A DNA stretch of 64,000 bases from an uncultured Sulfitobacter sp. (GTDB lineage: Bacteria; Pseudomonadota; Alphaproteobacteria; Rhodobacterales; Rhodobacteraceae): the NCBI GenBank assembly GCA_937928635.1, contig CALFWM010000047.1:1-64000 (forward strand), given 5' to 3'. Positions 37,926-48,090 of this stretch are shown here, one piece after another. The notes under the pieces are model-generated. The model was not told the DNA's origin. It saw only the letters and a list, made by a program, of their open reading frames with translations, and did not search any database. Every line of letters starts with the position of its first letter. The stretch's first letter is position 1. A program made the position numbers and the translations under genes.

Positions 37926-39104
37926 ATGAGTAAACCCGCCCCCTTGGATAAAACCCTGACGCTGGCCGCGCTTGATCGTGACCCTTTTCCGATCTATCGC
38001 CGTCTGCGCGCAGAAGCACCCGTGCTGCGGGTCAAGGCGCTGGGGCGTACCCTGCTGACAAAGGCGGCCGACACACGTTATGTCAAAGACACACCAGACC
38101 TGTTCAGTTCGGATGACCCCAACACCCCGATGAAACGCGCGTTTCAGGCCCATACGCTGATGCGTAAAGACGGCGCTGCCCATGCCCGCGAGCGCATGGC
38201 GATGGCCCCCGCCTTTGCGCCGTCGGTGATCACCAAGGAGTGGATGCCGCGCTACGAACAGATCGCCGCCGAGTACGTGGCGCGCCTGCCACGGGGGGAA
38301 GTTGTTGACCTCTTTGCGGCTCTCTCAGGCCCCTATGCCGCGCGCGGATTGGCGGTTTTGTTGGGCCTGGAAGAGGTCACAGACACGCAGCTGCAACGCT
38401 GGAGCCAGACGCTGATTGATGGGGCCGGGAACTTTGGCTGGGCACAGGCCCCCTTTGCCGCCACAGATGCCGCACACATCGAAATGAACGCGCTGATGGA
38501 TCAAAAGTCAGATCAATACCTGCGCGCCCCCGACAACACGGCTTTGTCGGTGATGCTCAACGCGGACGACCCGATTGAACGCGCGCAGATGTATGCCAAT
38601 GTCAAGATTGCAATTGGCGGGGGCATCAATGAACCCCGCGATGCACTGAACACGATTATCTTTGGGCTGCTGCGCAATCGCGACCAGTTGGAAGAGGTCA
38701 GGCGTCAGAACGATTGGGTGCGTGCCTTTGAAGAAGGCATCCGTTGGGTTGCACCAATCTCTGTGTCCTCCCGTTTGGTGACGCAGGATACGGAAATACG
38801 CGGGCATTTCCTGCCAAAAGGGGAAACCGTGATGACGATCCAGGCCAGCGCCAACCGGGATGAAGAGATCTACGACAACCCGGAGGACTTTGACGTTTAC
38901 CGCGCAAAAAAACCGCATCAGGCTTTTGGCAATGGTCCGCATTTTTGCCAGGGAGCCCATGTTGCGCGCCGTGCTGTGGGTCAGATCATGCTGCCGCTGT
39001 TGTTTGACCGCTTTCCTGACATGTCTTTGCCCGACCCGGATGCCGTCATATGGCGCGGTTTTGGGTTTCATGGGATAACCACACTGCCGGTGCTGCTAAA
39101 CTGA
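37926..39104 (+). CDS. Cytochrome P450
   Basis: A 392-residue soluble bacterial P450. The haem loop is FGNGPHFCQGAH with the ligand Cys341. The K-helix ExxR is EGIR. The I-helix reads IGGGINEPRD, where a Pro stands at the position usually held by the oxygen-activating Thr after the acidic residue, so proton delivery may differ from the P450cam type. I placed the start at 37926 (MSKPAP), since the 45 upstream residues look non-coding and AT-rich. No ferredoxin or reductase gene is adjacent. Substrate unknown. Confidence 0.88.
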   Translation: MSKPAPLDKTLTLAALDRDPFPIYRRLRAEAPVLRVKALGRTLLTKAADTRYVKDTPDLFSSDDPNTPMKRAFQAHTLMRKDGAAHARERMAMAPAFAPSVITKEWMPRYEQIAAEYVARLPRGEVVDLFAALSGPYAARGLAVLLGLEEVTDTQLQRWSQTLIDGAGNFGWAQAPFAATDAAHIEMNALMDQKSDQYLRAPDNTALSVMLNADDPIERAQMYANVKIAIGGGINEPRDALNTIIFGLLRNRDQLEEVRRQNDWVRAFEEGIRWVAPISVSSRLVTQDTEIRGHFLPKGETVMTIQASANRDEEIYDNPEDFDVYRAKKPHQAFGNGPHFCQGAHVARRAVGQIMLPLLFDRFPDMSLPDPDAVIWRGFGFHGITTLPVLLN

Positions 39105-39118
39105 AATCTCATCGGGGG

Positions 39119-39142
39119 GGACGGGCCAAGGCCCGCCTTGCG
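39119..39142 (-). repeat. Palindromic intergenic repeat, copy 5
   Basis: GGACGGGCC-AA-GGCCCGCC then TTGCG; minus orientation, 7-bp arms. It sits 15 bp after the P450 stop and pairs with copy 6. Confidence 0.7.
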
Positions 39143-39277
39143 CATGGCTTTGTAAAACGCGAGGGTCTGCGTGTTAGGTCAGCGTTGTGCAGAGTTTAAT
39201 TGGAAGGGTGAAACAAGGGGATTTGCCCCTTCCTCATCATGCTTTGCACGCCAAACAGCAGATGACCCCACAGCACC

Positions 39278-39304
39278 GTAAGGCGGGCCTTGGCCCGCCC
39301 TCCC
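39278..39304 (+). repeat. Palindromic intergenic repeat, copy 6
   Basis: GTAAGGCGGGCC-TT-GGCCCGCC then CTCCC; plus orientation, perfect 8-bp arms, 9 bp before the tmoV stop. It lies between convergent genes. Confidence 0.8.
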
Positions 39305-39312
39305 CAGAAAGG

Positions 39313-41292
39313 TCAGCTTTCCAGCCCCAACACCTTTTTGCGGTCAGTCGCCCATTTCAGGATCGTCATATCAAAGGTCAGCGCCATCAAGGCCACGCAA
39401 ATCCCCAGTACAAAGTTCTTGCCCAGATCCGTCCCCGCCAGGGTGCGCTGTAGCTCCTGGCCCAAATCCTGCGTGCCGATAAAGGCCGCGATGATCACCA
39501 TAAAGAAGGCGAACATAATCGCCTGGTTAAAACCAATCGCCATGGTCGGCAGGGCCAGTGGCAACTGCACGTGGCGCAGTTTTTGCATCCGGGTCGCACC
39601 CGCCATATCAGCGGCTTCAATCATTTCCGGCGGCACCGTGCGCAGCCCCTCAATGGTGTAGCGCACCAGCGGGACCATGGCGAAGATCAGGATGGAGAAG
39701 ATCACCGCGATGTCCGTGATGCCAAACAGCATGATCGCAGGCAGCAGATAGACGAAACTGGGAAAGGTCTGCGCCGTGTCACAGACCAGCAACATACGGC
39801 GCGACCACTTTTCGCTGCGCGCCGCCGCAATCCCCATCGGCAGGCCAAGGATCATCGCCAGAACAACCGCAGAGATCACCGAATAGAGCGTGATCACGGA
39901 CCTGTCCCACCAGCCTGTCAGCGCAATAATGCAGAAAAAGATCAGCGCATTGCGCGCCTGTTTTGGGCCACCCAGCCACAGCGCAAAGGCAGTGATCAAC
40001 AGGATCAGTGCGGGCGTCGGGATCGACAACAGGAAGTTGCGGAAGGGGATCAAGACTTTGACATTCAGGAAAGCCCGCAAAAATCCCGTGATCGCCTGCA
40101 CCCCGTCCAGGGCGACAAATCCCTTGATCAACCCATCAAGTTCCTTACCCTGGGAAAAGTTCTGCTTGCGTCCAATCTCCGCCAAAATTGGAAAGACTTG
40201 CGCAATCAAGAGGAAAGCCACAAACAGCACCGCACCCATCACAAACAGCTTGTGCCGCACGAACCAACTTGTGCCTTTCTCAAAATGCTCTGGCTGCTTG
40301 ACCACCCATGCCTTTGACATCCGGTCCAGCATCACCGCGAGCAGCACAATCGTCACGCCAATCTCAAAACTGCGGCCCAGCTTAAAGCTGCCCATCATCG
40401 CCAGCAGTTTTGCCCCCAGACCCGGCATGCCGATAAACGCGGTCAGCACAACCATCGCCAGACACAGCATGATCACCTGGTTCACCCCCACCAAAATCTC
40501 GGTGCGCGCCGCAGGCAGGTAGACCTTGAACAGCAACTGCCGCCGCGTGCAGCCCGACATATGCCCAGCCTCCACAATCTCTGGCGGCACTTTTTGCAGC
40601 CCCAGTGTGGTCATCAGGATCATCGGCGGGATCGCAAAGACAATGGTGGCCACGCAGCCCGCCGTTGGCCCCACTTTGAAAAAGATCACCGCAGGCAGCA
40701 GGTAGGTAAAGAACGGGATGGTTTGCAGGATCGACAGGATGGGTTTGATCATCCGGTCAAACCACGGCTTGCGCCACGCTACGATGCCCAGTGTGATCCC
40801 GATCAGAAAAGCCAAGGGGGCCGCAACCACGATAACGGACATTGTCTCCATCGCAATTTTCCACTGGCCGATCAGGGCGGTCCAGATAAATGTCCCGGCC
40901 CCCAACACGGCCAGCCGCCAGCCACCAAGGTAATAGCCGATCACCGCTGCAATGGCCGCGATCGCGCTCCATGGGATGGGTTCGATGTTGGGCCAGCGAC
41001 GCTTGCCATAAAGGATATTGGCAGAGGCATCGAGCACCGATTCCAGCAGACCCGTCAGAAATCGGGTGAATGCCAACAGGCCAAGATCGTCCTTAACAAA
41101 GTTAAACACGGTATCGAGCATCGGCGCAAAGGGCGGCACCAGGTATTCCGGCAAACGGTGCAGCGCGGCGGGCAACAGCCCTGCATATTGCAGCGCGGTC
41201 ATCACCACCGCAATCACTACCAAAACCAACGCCCACTGGCTGCGCGTCAACGCTGCCGGTCGGGCAGATATATTGGCCGTTGCCTCAGCCAT
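39313..41292 (-). CDS. tmoV: TMAO ABC transporter permease (double-length)
   Basis: A 659-residue inner-membrane protein with two binding-protein-dependent permease domains in tandem (residues about 140-330 and 460-650). Each has the ATPase-contact loop: EAGHMSGCTRRQLLFKVYLP and EAADMAGATRMQKLRHVQLP. This duplicated form is known for the glycine-betaine/TMAO class of importers. It is the last gene of tmoXWV; its ATG overlaps the tmoW stop as TGATG. Identification as TMAO rather than betaine rests on its place beside dmm, tmm and tdm. Confidence 0.88.
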   Translation of the reverse strand: MAEATANISARPAALTRSQWALVLVVIAVVMTALQYAGLLPAALHRLPEYLVPPFAPMLDTVFNFVKDDLGLLAFTRFLTGLLESVLDASANILYGKRRWPNIEPIPWSAIAAIAAVIGYYLGGWRLAVLGAGTFIWTALIGQWKIAMETMSVIVVAAPLAFLIGITLGIVAWRKPWFDRMIKPILSILQTIPFFTYLLPAVIFFKVGPTAGCVATIVFAIPPMILMTTLGLQKVPPEIVEAGHMSGCTRRQLLFKVYLPAARTEILVGVNQVIMLCLAMVVLTAFIGMPGLGAKLLAMMGSFKLGRSFEIGVTIVLLAVMLDRMSKAWVVKQPEHFEKGTSWFVRHKLFVMGAVLFVAFLLIAQVFPILAEIGRKQNFSQGKELDGLIKGFVALDGVQAITGFLRAFLNVKVLIPFRNFLLSIPTPALILLITAFALWLGGPKQARNALIFFCIIALTGWWDRSVITLYSVISAVVLAMILGLPMGIAAARSEKWSRRMLLVCDTAQTFPSFVYLLPAIMLFGITDIAVIFSILIFAMVPLVRYTIEGLRTVPPEMIEAADMAGATRMQKLRHVQLPLALPTMAIGFNQAIMFAFFMVIIAAFIGTQDLGQELQRTLAGTDLGKNFVLGICVALMALTFDMTILKWATDRKKVLGLES

Positions 41293-42308
41293 CAGGAACC
41301 CTCCAGCAGGATCGCCAACCCATCCTGTCGGTTCATGCCACCAATCACGGTGCCCGCGCGCACCACCGGTATCACCGCGCGGGTATCCTGCACCAGCAGA
41401 CGCGCCAATTCCTGAACCGTGGCACCGGCATCCACCGCCTCCCCCTCGCCTGGGGTGTCCGCCTTGGCCAAAACGCCGGCATGCACCACGCGGGCCTTGT
41501 CGATTTCTTCGGTAAACTTGCGCACATATTCCGTGGCCGGGTTCAACACGATCTGGTCTGGCGTGTCACATTGCTCCACCGCGCCGTCTTTCATAATCGC
41601 GATGCGGTCTGCAAGGCGCAGGGCCTCGTCAAAGTCGTGGGTGATAAAAACAATTGTTTTGCCCAGCAGCCCTTGCAGGCGCAAAAACTCGTCCTGCATT
41701 TCACGTCGGATCAGTGGATCAAGCGCTGAAAACGGCTCATCCAGAAACCAGATGTCGGGCTCAATGGCGAGGCTGCGCGCGATGCCCACACGCTGCTGCT
41801 GGCCCCCGGACAGTTCGCGCGGGAAGTAATCCTCGCGCCCCTCAAGGCCGACCAGTTTGACCATTTCCAACGCGCGTGCGCGGCGCGCATGGCGGTCCTG
41901 CCCGCGCATTTCGAGGGGAAAGGCCACATTTTCCAGCACCGTGCGGTGCGGCAACAGGCCAAAGGACTGAAAAACCATGCCCATCTTGTTGCGGCGCAGC
42001 TCAATCAGCTCTTTCTCAGAGAGCTTCATGATGTCGCAGCCCTCAACCTCGATGATCCCGCCTGTAATATCGTGAAGCCGCGAAAAACAGCGCACGAGTG
42101 TCGATTTGCCGGACCCGGACAGCCCCATGATCACCAGCATTTCGCCCCGGCCCACATCCAGTGAGACATCCTTGACCCCGGCGATATAGCCATCTGCGCG
42201 GATGTCATCAAAACTATGCCCCTGCGGCATCTGCGCCAGATATTTTTCCGGGTCACTGCCGAAAATCTTCCAGACGTTTTTACAGGATATGACAGTTTCG
42301 CTGGCCAT
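41292..42308 (-). CDS. tmoW: TMAO ABC transporter ATPase
   Basis: A 338-residue ATPase of the ProV/OpuAA class: Walker A GLSGSGKST, Q-loop VFQSFGLLPHRT, signature LSGGQQQR, Walker B IWFLDEPFSALD, H-loop FITHDFDEA. After residue 275 there is a single CBS-like segment (VPVVRAGTVIGGMN), which in related osmolyte importers senses ionic strength. GGAGA precedes the ATG at 42308; the open frame to 42383 lacks support. Confidence 0.9.
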   Translation of the reverse strand: MASETVISCKNVWKIFGSDPEKYLAQMPQGHSFDDIRADGYIAGVKDVSLDVGRGEMLVIMGLSGSGKSTLVRCFSRLHDITGGIIEVEGCDIMKLSEKELIELRRNKMGMVFQSFGLLPHRTVLENVAFPLEMRGQDRHARRARALEMVKLVGLEGREDYFPRELSGGQQQRVGIARSLAIEPDIWFLDEPFSALDPLIRREMQDEFLRLQGLLGKTIVFITHDFDEALRLADRIAIMKDGAVEQCDTPDQIVLNPATEYVRKFTEEIDKARVVHAGVLAKADTPGEGEAVDAGATVQELARLLVQDTRAVIPVVRAGTVIGGMNRQDGLAILLEGS

Positions 42309-42425
42309 CAGGCTCTTCTCCTTGCACCGGCTCAGGGCAACGGTGTGATTGCGCCCGCCCGAGAGGACCCCGGACGGGCGCATGGTCGTCTAACAAAAGA
42401 TGTTAAGTGCTAAAAGCGCAAGCCC

Positions 42426-43415
<990 letters not shown>

Positions 43416-43562
43416 TCAGGATTGCGGTGCTGTTTTTACGCAGCGGGACCATTTGCGAATCTCGCGTGGCCTCTTTAAATCCCTTAGGATGACATACTCA
43501 CCGATTTTTCCTCTCAATCAAGTTTTTTTCTTGTGATGGGCGAAATATCTTTGGCTTTCTGT

Positions 43563-44561
43563 TCACGAATGCGGCAAAACCCCGTGGCCCTGCACGCGAA
43601 ACGCATTGATTTTTGCGCGGTCCGCGGCGGGTGTGACGCCAAATGCCGCCCGGTAGTGGCGCAGCAAGGGCGCAGCGGAGCCATAGCCCACAGCTTGGGC
43701 AATCTCTGCGATGGAATCCTTGGAGTACTGCACCAGTTGGCGCGCCGCTTTCATCCGCAACGCACGAAAATAATGGGACGGGCTTTGATGAACGGCCTTT
43801 TTGAATGCACGTTCAACCTGACGGGGCGTGACATGAAGTTGCGCCGCGATATCATTGATACTCAACGCGGATTCCAGATCAGCGGCAAACAGACCAATCG
43901 CGCGGCTTACCAGATCGGGCAAGGTTTCTTCGGCCGTGGGGTGCAGCGGCAGGGCCTGTCGCACGCCCTCACCGCGCATCAGCGGATGTTGAAACCAACA
44001 GGCGACTTCATGGGAAATTTCGGGGCCAAGGGCATTTTCAATCATCCAGAGCGACAGATCAAACGCGGCGGCAGACCCCGACACGGTAAAGCGCCGCCGG
44101 TCGCGCACGATCACATCGCTTGCGGCCTCAATCTGTGGAAACTCGGCGCGAAACGCCGCGTCATAACACCAATGCACAGAACAGCGGTGCCCGGCCATCA
44201 GCCCCGCACGCACCAGGGGAAAAACACCACCGCTTACAGCCCCAATCGTCAGCCCCCGCCGCGCAAGCGCGCGCAATGTGCCATTGGCCCCGTTCGGATT
44301 GCGAAACTGCGACACCGGGCTGCCAAGCAAGAACAGAAAATCAAGCGTGCGGCGTGCGCTCAATGCCTCATCCGCGTCAAACCCCACCTGCGCACTGGAG
44401 GTGACTTGCGCGCCGTCTTCCGAGATCAGCACCCAGGCAAAGCGCGTGACCCCGGCAATTTCATTGGCCGCCCTCAGCGGTTCGATCATCGAGGTCAGAC
44501 AGGCCATGGGAAAGCCCGGAAAGATCAAAAACCCTACGGTCTGAATTTCACTGTCAGTCAT
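43563..44561 (-). CDS. GlxA-type AraC-family regulator
   Basis: 332 residues: an N-terminal DJ-1/PfpI-like domain (residues 5-180, starting TVGFLIFPGFPM) and a C-terminal pair of AraC helix-turn-helix units (residues 220-315, with SINDIAAQLHVTPRQVERAFKK and SIAEIAQAVGYGS). Relatives (GlxA, GbdR, CdhR) control betaine, choline or carnitine use. It lies upstream of tmoX in the same direction and 80 bp from the divergent XRE-cupin gene, so control of TMAO or amine uptake is likely. The start at 44561 was chosen over 44663, which would run into the divergent gene. Confidence 0.85.
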   Translation of the reverse strand: MTDSEIQTVGFLIFPGFPMACLTSMIEPLRAANEIAGVTRFAWVLISEDGAQVTSSAQVGFDADEALSARRTLDFLFLLGSPVSQFRNPNGANGTLRALARRGLTIGAVSGGVFPLVRAGLMAGHRCSVHWCYDAAFRAEFPQIEAASDVIVRDRRRFTVSGSAAAFDLSLWMIENALGPEISHEVACWFQHPLMRGEGVRQALPLHPTAEETLPDLVSRAIGLFAADLESALSINDIAAQLHVTPRQVERAFKKAVHQSPSHYFRALRMKAARQLVQYSKDSIAEIAQAVGYGSAAPLLRHYRAAFGVTPAADRAKINAFRVQGHGVLPHS

Positions 44562-44641
44562 ATTTCTTGCCGTCTGAGGAATATTTGCTATGGTAGATAC
44601 ACGGAGCCTACCCAACTTTGGGAGCGAGAAGGAAGTGCCAC

Positions 44642-45298
44642 GTGAACATTGAACCCGCGCCAAAAGAACTGGTTGCCCGGCTGACCCAAGACCCCCACCG
44701 TACCCGTGATGGTGAGCGCGAAAAGGTATTGGAGGTTGCGATTGGCCGCGAGGTGCGCAGTTATCGCCGCCAGCAGGAAATCACCGTGGCCGAACTGGCA
44801 CAGATGACCGGTCTTTCCATTGGCATGTTGTCTAAAATCGAAAACGGCAACACCTCGCCCTCCCTGACGACGCTGCAAACACTGGCCAACGCGCTCAGCG
44901 TGCCGATCACCAGCTTTTTCCGCCGGTTTGAGGAACGCCGCGATGCCGTGCACACCAAATCGGGCGAAGGCGTCGAGATGGACCGCGCAGGCACACGTGC
45001 CGGGCATCAATACAACCTGCTTGGGCATATCGGCTCCAACGCGTCCGGCGTCATGGTGGAACCCTACCTGATCACCCTCAGCGATACGTCAGATGTGTTT
45101 CCGGCCTTTCAACATGGCGGGATTGAAACGATCTACATGCTGGATGGCGCAGTGGATTACCGGCATGGCGATACGGTGTATAGCCTGCAACCCGGGGACA
45201 CGCTGTTTTTTGATGCCGACGCCCCCCATGGCCCTGAACGATTGGTCACACTGCCAGCGCGTTATCTGTCCATCATCAGCTATCCGCAGAATACCTAA
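44642..45298 (+). CDS. XRE-cupin transcriptional regulator
   Basis: 218 residues: a helix-turn-helix of the XRE/Cro type (residues about 45-90, ITVAELAQMTGLSIGMLSKI) and a C-terminal cupin (residues 130-210, GDTVYSLQPGDTLFFDADAPHG). Such proteins sense a small molecule in the cupin and repress nearby catabolic genes. Start GTG at 44642 with AAGGAA upstream; a TTG at 44618 is a weaker choice. Its neighbours are the GlxA-type regulator (divergent) and the tmo and dmm operons, so it is a candidate switch for methylated-amine genes. Confidence 0.85.
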   Translation: MNIEPAPKELVARLTQDPHRTRDGEREKVLEVAIGREVRSYRRQQEITVAELAQMTGLSIGMLSKIENGNTSPSLTTLQTLANALSVPITSFFRRFEERRDAVHTKSGEGVEMDRAGTRAGHQYNLLGHIGSNASGVMVEPYLITLSDTSDVFPAFQHGGIETIYMLDGAVDYRHGDTVYSLQPGDTLFFDADAPHGPERLVTLPARYLSIISYPQNT

Positions 45299-45372
45299 GA
45301 ACCAATTTGCGTGACCGGGCTTTGCATGACCAGGCGATCCGGGGCCCAGCCTAGATTGATCATCACATCCGC

Positions 45373-46002
45373 TCAGGTCTGGTCGTTCATTTGGCTCACC
45401 TGACTGGCGATCTTGTCTGCCCAGAGCACGTTACGATCTGCCAGTGTTTTGATCTCATTGGCCACAACAGCAAACCCCCTGCCCGCCTCACCGCTGCGCG
45501 CGGCCTCAATCCGGGCATTGATGGACAGCATTGAGAGTTCCCTGACTGAATTGGTGATCTGACGGGTCAGCCCGACGATATCCGCACTTGCAACGCGGGT
45601 TTCCTCAACCTTGCGTTCGATCTGTTCGCGCAGGGTCATTTCCGCATCCGCCCCCACAACCAGACCTTGCAGATAGGCCAGTTCGCCATTTTCATAAACT
45701 GCCGTGCCGCGTTCGCGCACCCAAACATGATGGCCCCTTCGATGGGTCAGGCGCTGTAGCATATCCCAGCTTTGACCCGCCTCTATCGCCCTGTCGACCT
45801 CTGCAAACACACGGTCTTTGTCCACCTCCGGCGTCAGACCAACATAGGAAACCGCCGCATTGCCCATGATTTCCTCAGGGCGATAGCCGGTAATCCGCTC
45901 CACCCCACAGGTCATATATTCCATTGTGTAATCGCGGTCATTGCGGCAGCGATAGACAAACGCCTGAATGTCCTCAAACACGCTTTCAAATATGCTGTCC
46001 AT
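45373..46002 (-). CDS. Soluble PAS-domain chemoreceptor-like protein (short)
   Basis: 209 residues with no membrane helix. Residues 5-115 form a PAS domain (GVERITGYRPEEIMGNAAV) with its C-terminal cap. Residues 130-209 are a short helical part ending in the chemoreceptor hairpin-tip sequence NARIEAARSGEAGRGFAVVA. Only the tip and short arms of the signalling bundle are kept, unlike full receptors of about 500 residues. AAGGG precedes the ATG at 46002. It is 56 bp after dmmC on the same strand. It could be a cytosolic energy or ligand sensor for chemotaxis; the ligand is unknown. Confidence 0.75.
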   Translation of the reverse strand: MDSIFESVFEDIQAFVYRCRNDRDYTMEYMTCGVERITGYRPEEIMGNAAVSYVGLTPEVDKDRVFAEVDRAIEAGQSWDMLQRLTHRRGHHVWVRERGTAVYENGELAYLQGLVVGADAEMTLREQIERKVEETRVASADIVGLTRQITNSVRELSMLSINARIEAARSGEAGRGFAVVANEIKTLADRNVLWADKIASQVSQMNDQT

Positions 46003-46058
46003 CGCGCGCCCTTTGCCACTCGAGCGCAGGGTACTGCTCAAATCTTAATGGAACGTTC

Positions 46059-47126
46059 TCAGGTCTTGAGCGGCGGTTCGCTGTCTTTTTCCGGCCAGAC
46101 ACCGTTGGACGTGGGCAGGCCATCGTCATAAGCGCTGAGAAAATCGAGCATCATCGGACGGTTGTCGATGAACCCCTTGTAGGTCGCCAGTTCCTCGGGC
46201 AAGTCACGGATCACACGGTGCAGACGACGGCCCCATTTGGGCACGCTCACAATGTCCTGAAACGCGATCAGATAACAGCGGATCGGGAACACCAACGCGT
46301 TAGAGCGCGGCAGGCGGAAAAATGTCTGCAACTCGACCCGCAGATGCTGTTTTGCGCCGATGTTTTCGGGCGTCAGCGTGGTCTTTTGAATGCCCCATTT
46401 GTGGTAGTTTTCAGGCGAGGTATCCAGCAGCGGGTTCACTGTCATTGTCCAGTTCAACCGCCGCGCAGGCGCGCCTTGCTGGATGTTGAGCAGAAACTTC
46501 AGCGCGCGGACAAAGATACCCTTTTCATGGGCCAGCGGCACCGGCGCGTGCCATTCAAAAAAGTTCATGCCGATGTCAAAATCAAGCGACCAATCCGCCT
46601 GCGTGGTGACCATGCCCGCATCCATCCACAGGTTGTCATCCCGTTGATCCAACACACAGAAATCCCCTTGGGTCTGGCGGGTGATATATTCCATCGGGCC
46701 ATAGGGCAGCGTGGTTTCATCCATAAACGTAAAAGTATCATCAATGCCCATGGGTTTGTTCACCCAGTGCCATTCATCGCCGTCCCGGTGCAACTCAAAC
46801 AGGTCCGGGTAATCCTCGGACTTGGAAACCATGATCAGTTCCAGCAAATCCCACCCGGCCAGCGTCATATGCGGCAAGGATTGACAGCGCAGCGGATCAT
46901 CCGCCAGCACCATCGCCCGGTCGCGCATTTCAGAAACGTAATGTTCGTCCACATCAAAGCGCTTTTCATAGACGCTGTCCGCAGGCCCGCCGCGGTGCTG
47001 CTCCATGTTGACGGCATACATGTAGCTGTCTTTGTCAAACGGGAAGGGAAAGCGGTCAATCGCGCGCTGTGAGTTGCGGAACGAATAATCTTCGCGGAAT
47101 GTTTCATCGTTGAATTGAATGGTCAT
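46059..47126 (-). CDS. dmmC: Dimethylamine monooxygenase haem subunit (DUF3445 family)
   Basis: A 355-residue protein of the haem-dependent oxidative N-demethylase (DUF3445) family. It should hold the haem where dimethylamine is oxidised to monomethylamine and formaldehyde. Family features are the PFPFDKDSYMY start, the QDDFCVLDQ-like QGDFCVLDQR, the GMNFFEWHAPVP segment and the FRLPRSNALVFPIRCYL stretch. It starts 1 bp after dmmB, which shows tight coupling. The order dmmDABC matches the cluster described in marine Roseobacter strains. I use the published order to assign the letter; which subunit carries which letter should be checked. Confidence 0.85.
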   Translation of the reverse strand: MTIQFNDETFREDYSFRNSQRAIDRFPFPFDKDSYMYAVNMEQHRGGPADSVYEKRFDVDEHYVSEMRDRAMVLADDPLRCQSLPHMTLAGWDLLELIMVSKSEDYPDLFELHRDGDEWHWVNKPMGIDDTFTFMDETTLPYGPMEYITRQTQGDFCVLDQRDDNLWMDAGMVTTQADWSLDFDIGMNFFEWHAPVPLAHEKGIFVRALKFLLNIQQGAPARRLNWTMTVNPLLDTSPENYHKWGIQKTTLTPENIGAKQHLRVELQTFFRLPRSNALVFPIRCYLIAFQDIVSVPKWGRRLHRVIRDLPEELATYKGFIDNRPMMLDFLSAYDDGLPTSNGVWPEKDSEPPLKT

Positions 47127-47127
47127 A

Positions 47128-48090
47128 TCAGCGATCCAATACTAGAGTTTTGCCCTCAAAGCGGGACACACAAGGCATGATCTTTTCACCAGAGGCATGT
47201 TCGTCATCCTCCAGCCAGTGGTCGCGGTGGATGAAGTTGCCCGCATAATCAATCACCCGGGTTTCACACATGCCACAGGCACCGCCCCGGCAGAGGTAAG
47301 GCGCATCAACCCCGGCCCGCTCAATCGCTTCCAGAAGGCTTTCGTGCTCACCCACCTGCACCACTTTGTTTGACACGGCCAGTTTGACCTCAAAGGGTTT
47401 GCCGGGTTGCGGCGCCAGGAATTCCTCATAATGCACCGCCTCGCGGGGCCAGCCCAGCGCCTCGGCCTTGCCGCGCACCCAGTTGATCATGCCCTTGGGG
47501 CCGCAGACATAGATATGCGTGCCCAGCGGCTGTCCATCCAGCAGGGTCTCAAGGTCAATCGCCTGATCCTGATCATCATAATAGACGTTCACGTCGTTGG
47601 GGTGCGTGCTGGTCAGATAATCCACATAAGACCCCAACGCCTCTGAACGGCAACTATAATGCAGCTCCCAATTGCCATGGGCACGGTCGAGCTGTTTGAT
47701 CTGCGCAAGGAAGGGCGTGATGCCGATACCGCCCGCGATCATCAGGTGTTTCTTGGCCCGCAGGTCGAGTGAGAACAGGTTGACCGGGTTTGAGATCACC
47801 ATCTCATCCCCCACCTTCACTTTCTCATGCATAAACAGCGACCCACCACGCCCCGCGTCATCGCGCCGCACGGAAATGGTGTAGGCGCTCTGATCAAACG
47901 GGTCGGACATCAGCGAATAGGGGTTCAGGCGGGTGATATCACCATCCGCCATCTCAACCACCGTATGCGCCCCCCCCGAGAACGTGGGCAACAGCCCCCC
48001 CGCAACAGGTTCAAACCGGAACCGTGTGACAAGTTCATTCAGCGGGGTCACCTCAGTGACGCGCACCGCAATTTTCTCTGCACCGCTCAT
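47128..48090 (-). CDS. dmmB: Dimethylamine monooxygenase reductase subunit
   Basis: A 320-residue phthalate-dioxygenase-reductase-like protein: an FMN domain (residues 8-110, NPYSLMSDP), an NAD(P)H domain (residues 115-220, AGGIGITPF and VCGPKGM) and a C-terminal plant-type [2Fe-2S] domain with Cys267, Cys272, Cys275 and Cys307. It passes electrons from NAD(P)H to the haem subunit. Its start overlaps dmmA by 4 bp (ATGA) and its stop is 1 bp from dmmC. Confidence 0.92.
   Translation of the reverse strand: MSGAEKIAVRVTEVTPLNELVTRFRFEPVAGGLLPTFSGGAHTVVEMADGDITRLNPYSLMSDPFDQSAYTISVRRDDAGRGGSLFMHEKVKVGDEMVISNPVNLFSLDLRAKKHLMIAGGIGITPFLAQIKQLDRAHGNWELHYSCRSEALGSYVDYLTSTHPNDVNVYYDDQDQAIDLETLLDGQPLGTHIYVCGPKGMINWVRGKAEALGWPREAVHYEEFLAPQPGKPFEVKLAVSNKVVQVGEHESLLEAIERAGVDAPYLCRGGACGMCETRVIDYAGNFIHRDHWLEDDEHASGEKIMPCVSRFEGKTLVLDR

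Noticed and set aside
44588..45028. Minus-strand 146-residue frame over the XRE-cupin gene
   Set aside because: The plus-strand frame shows a clear helix-turn-helix and cupin; the minus frame has no motif.
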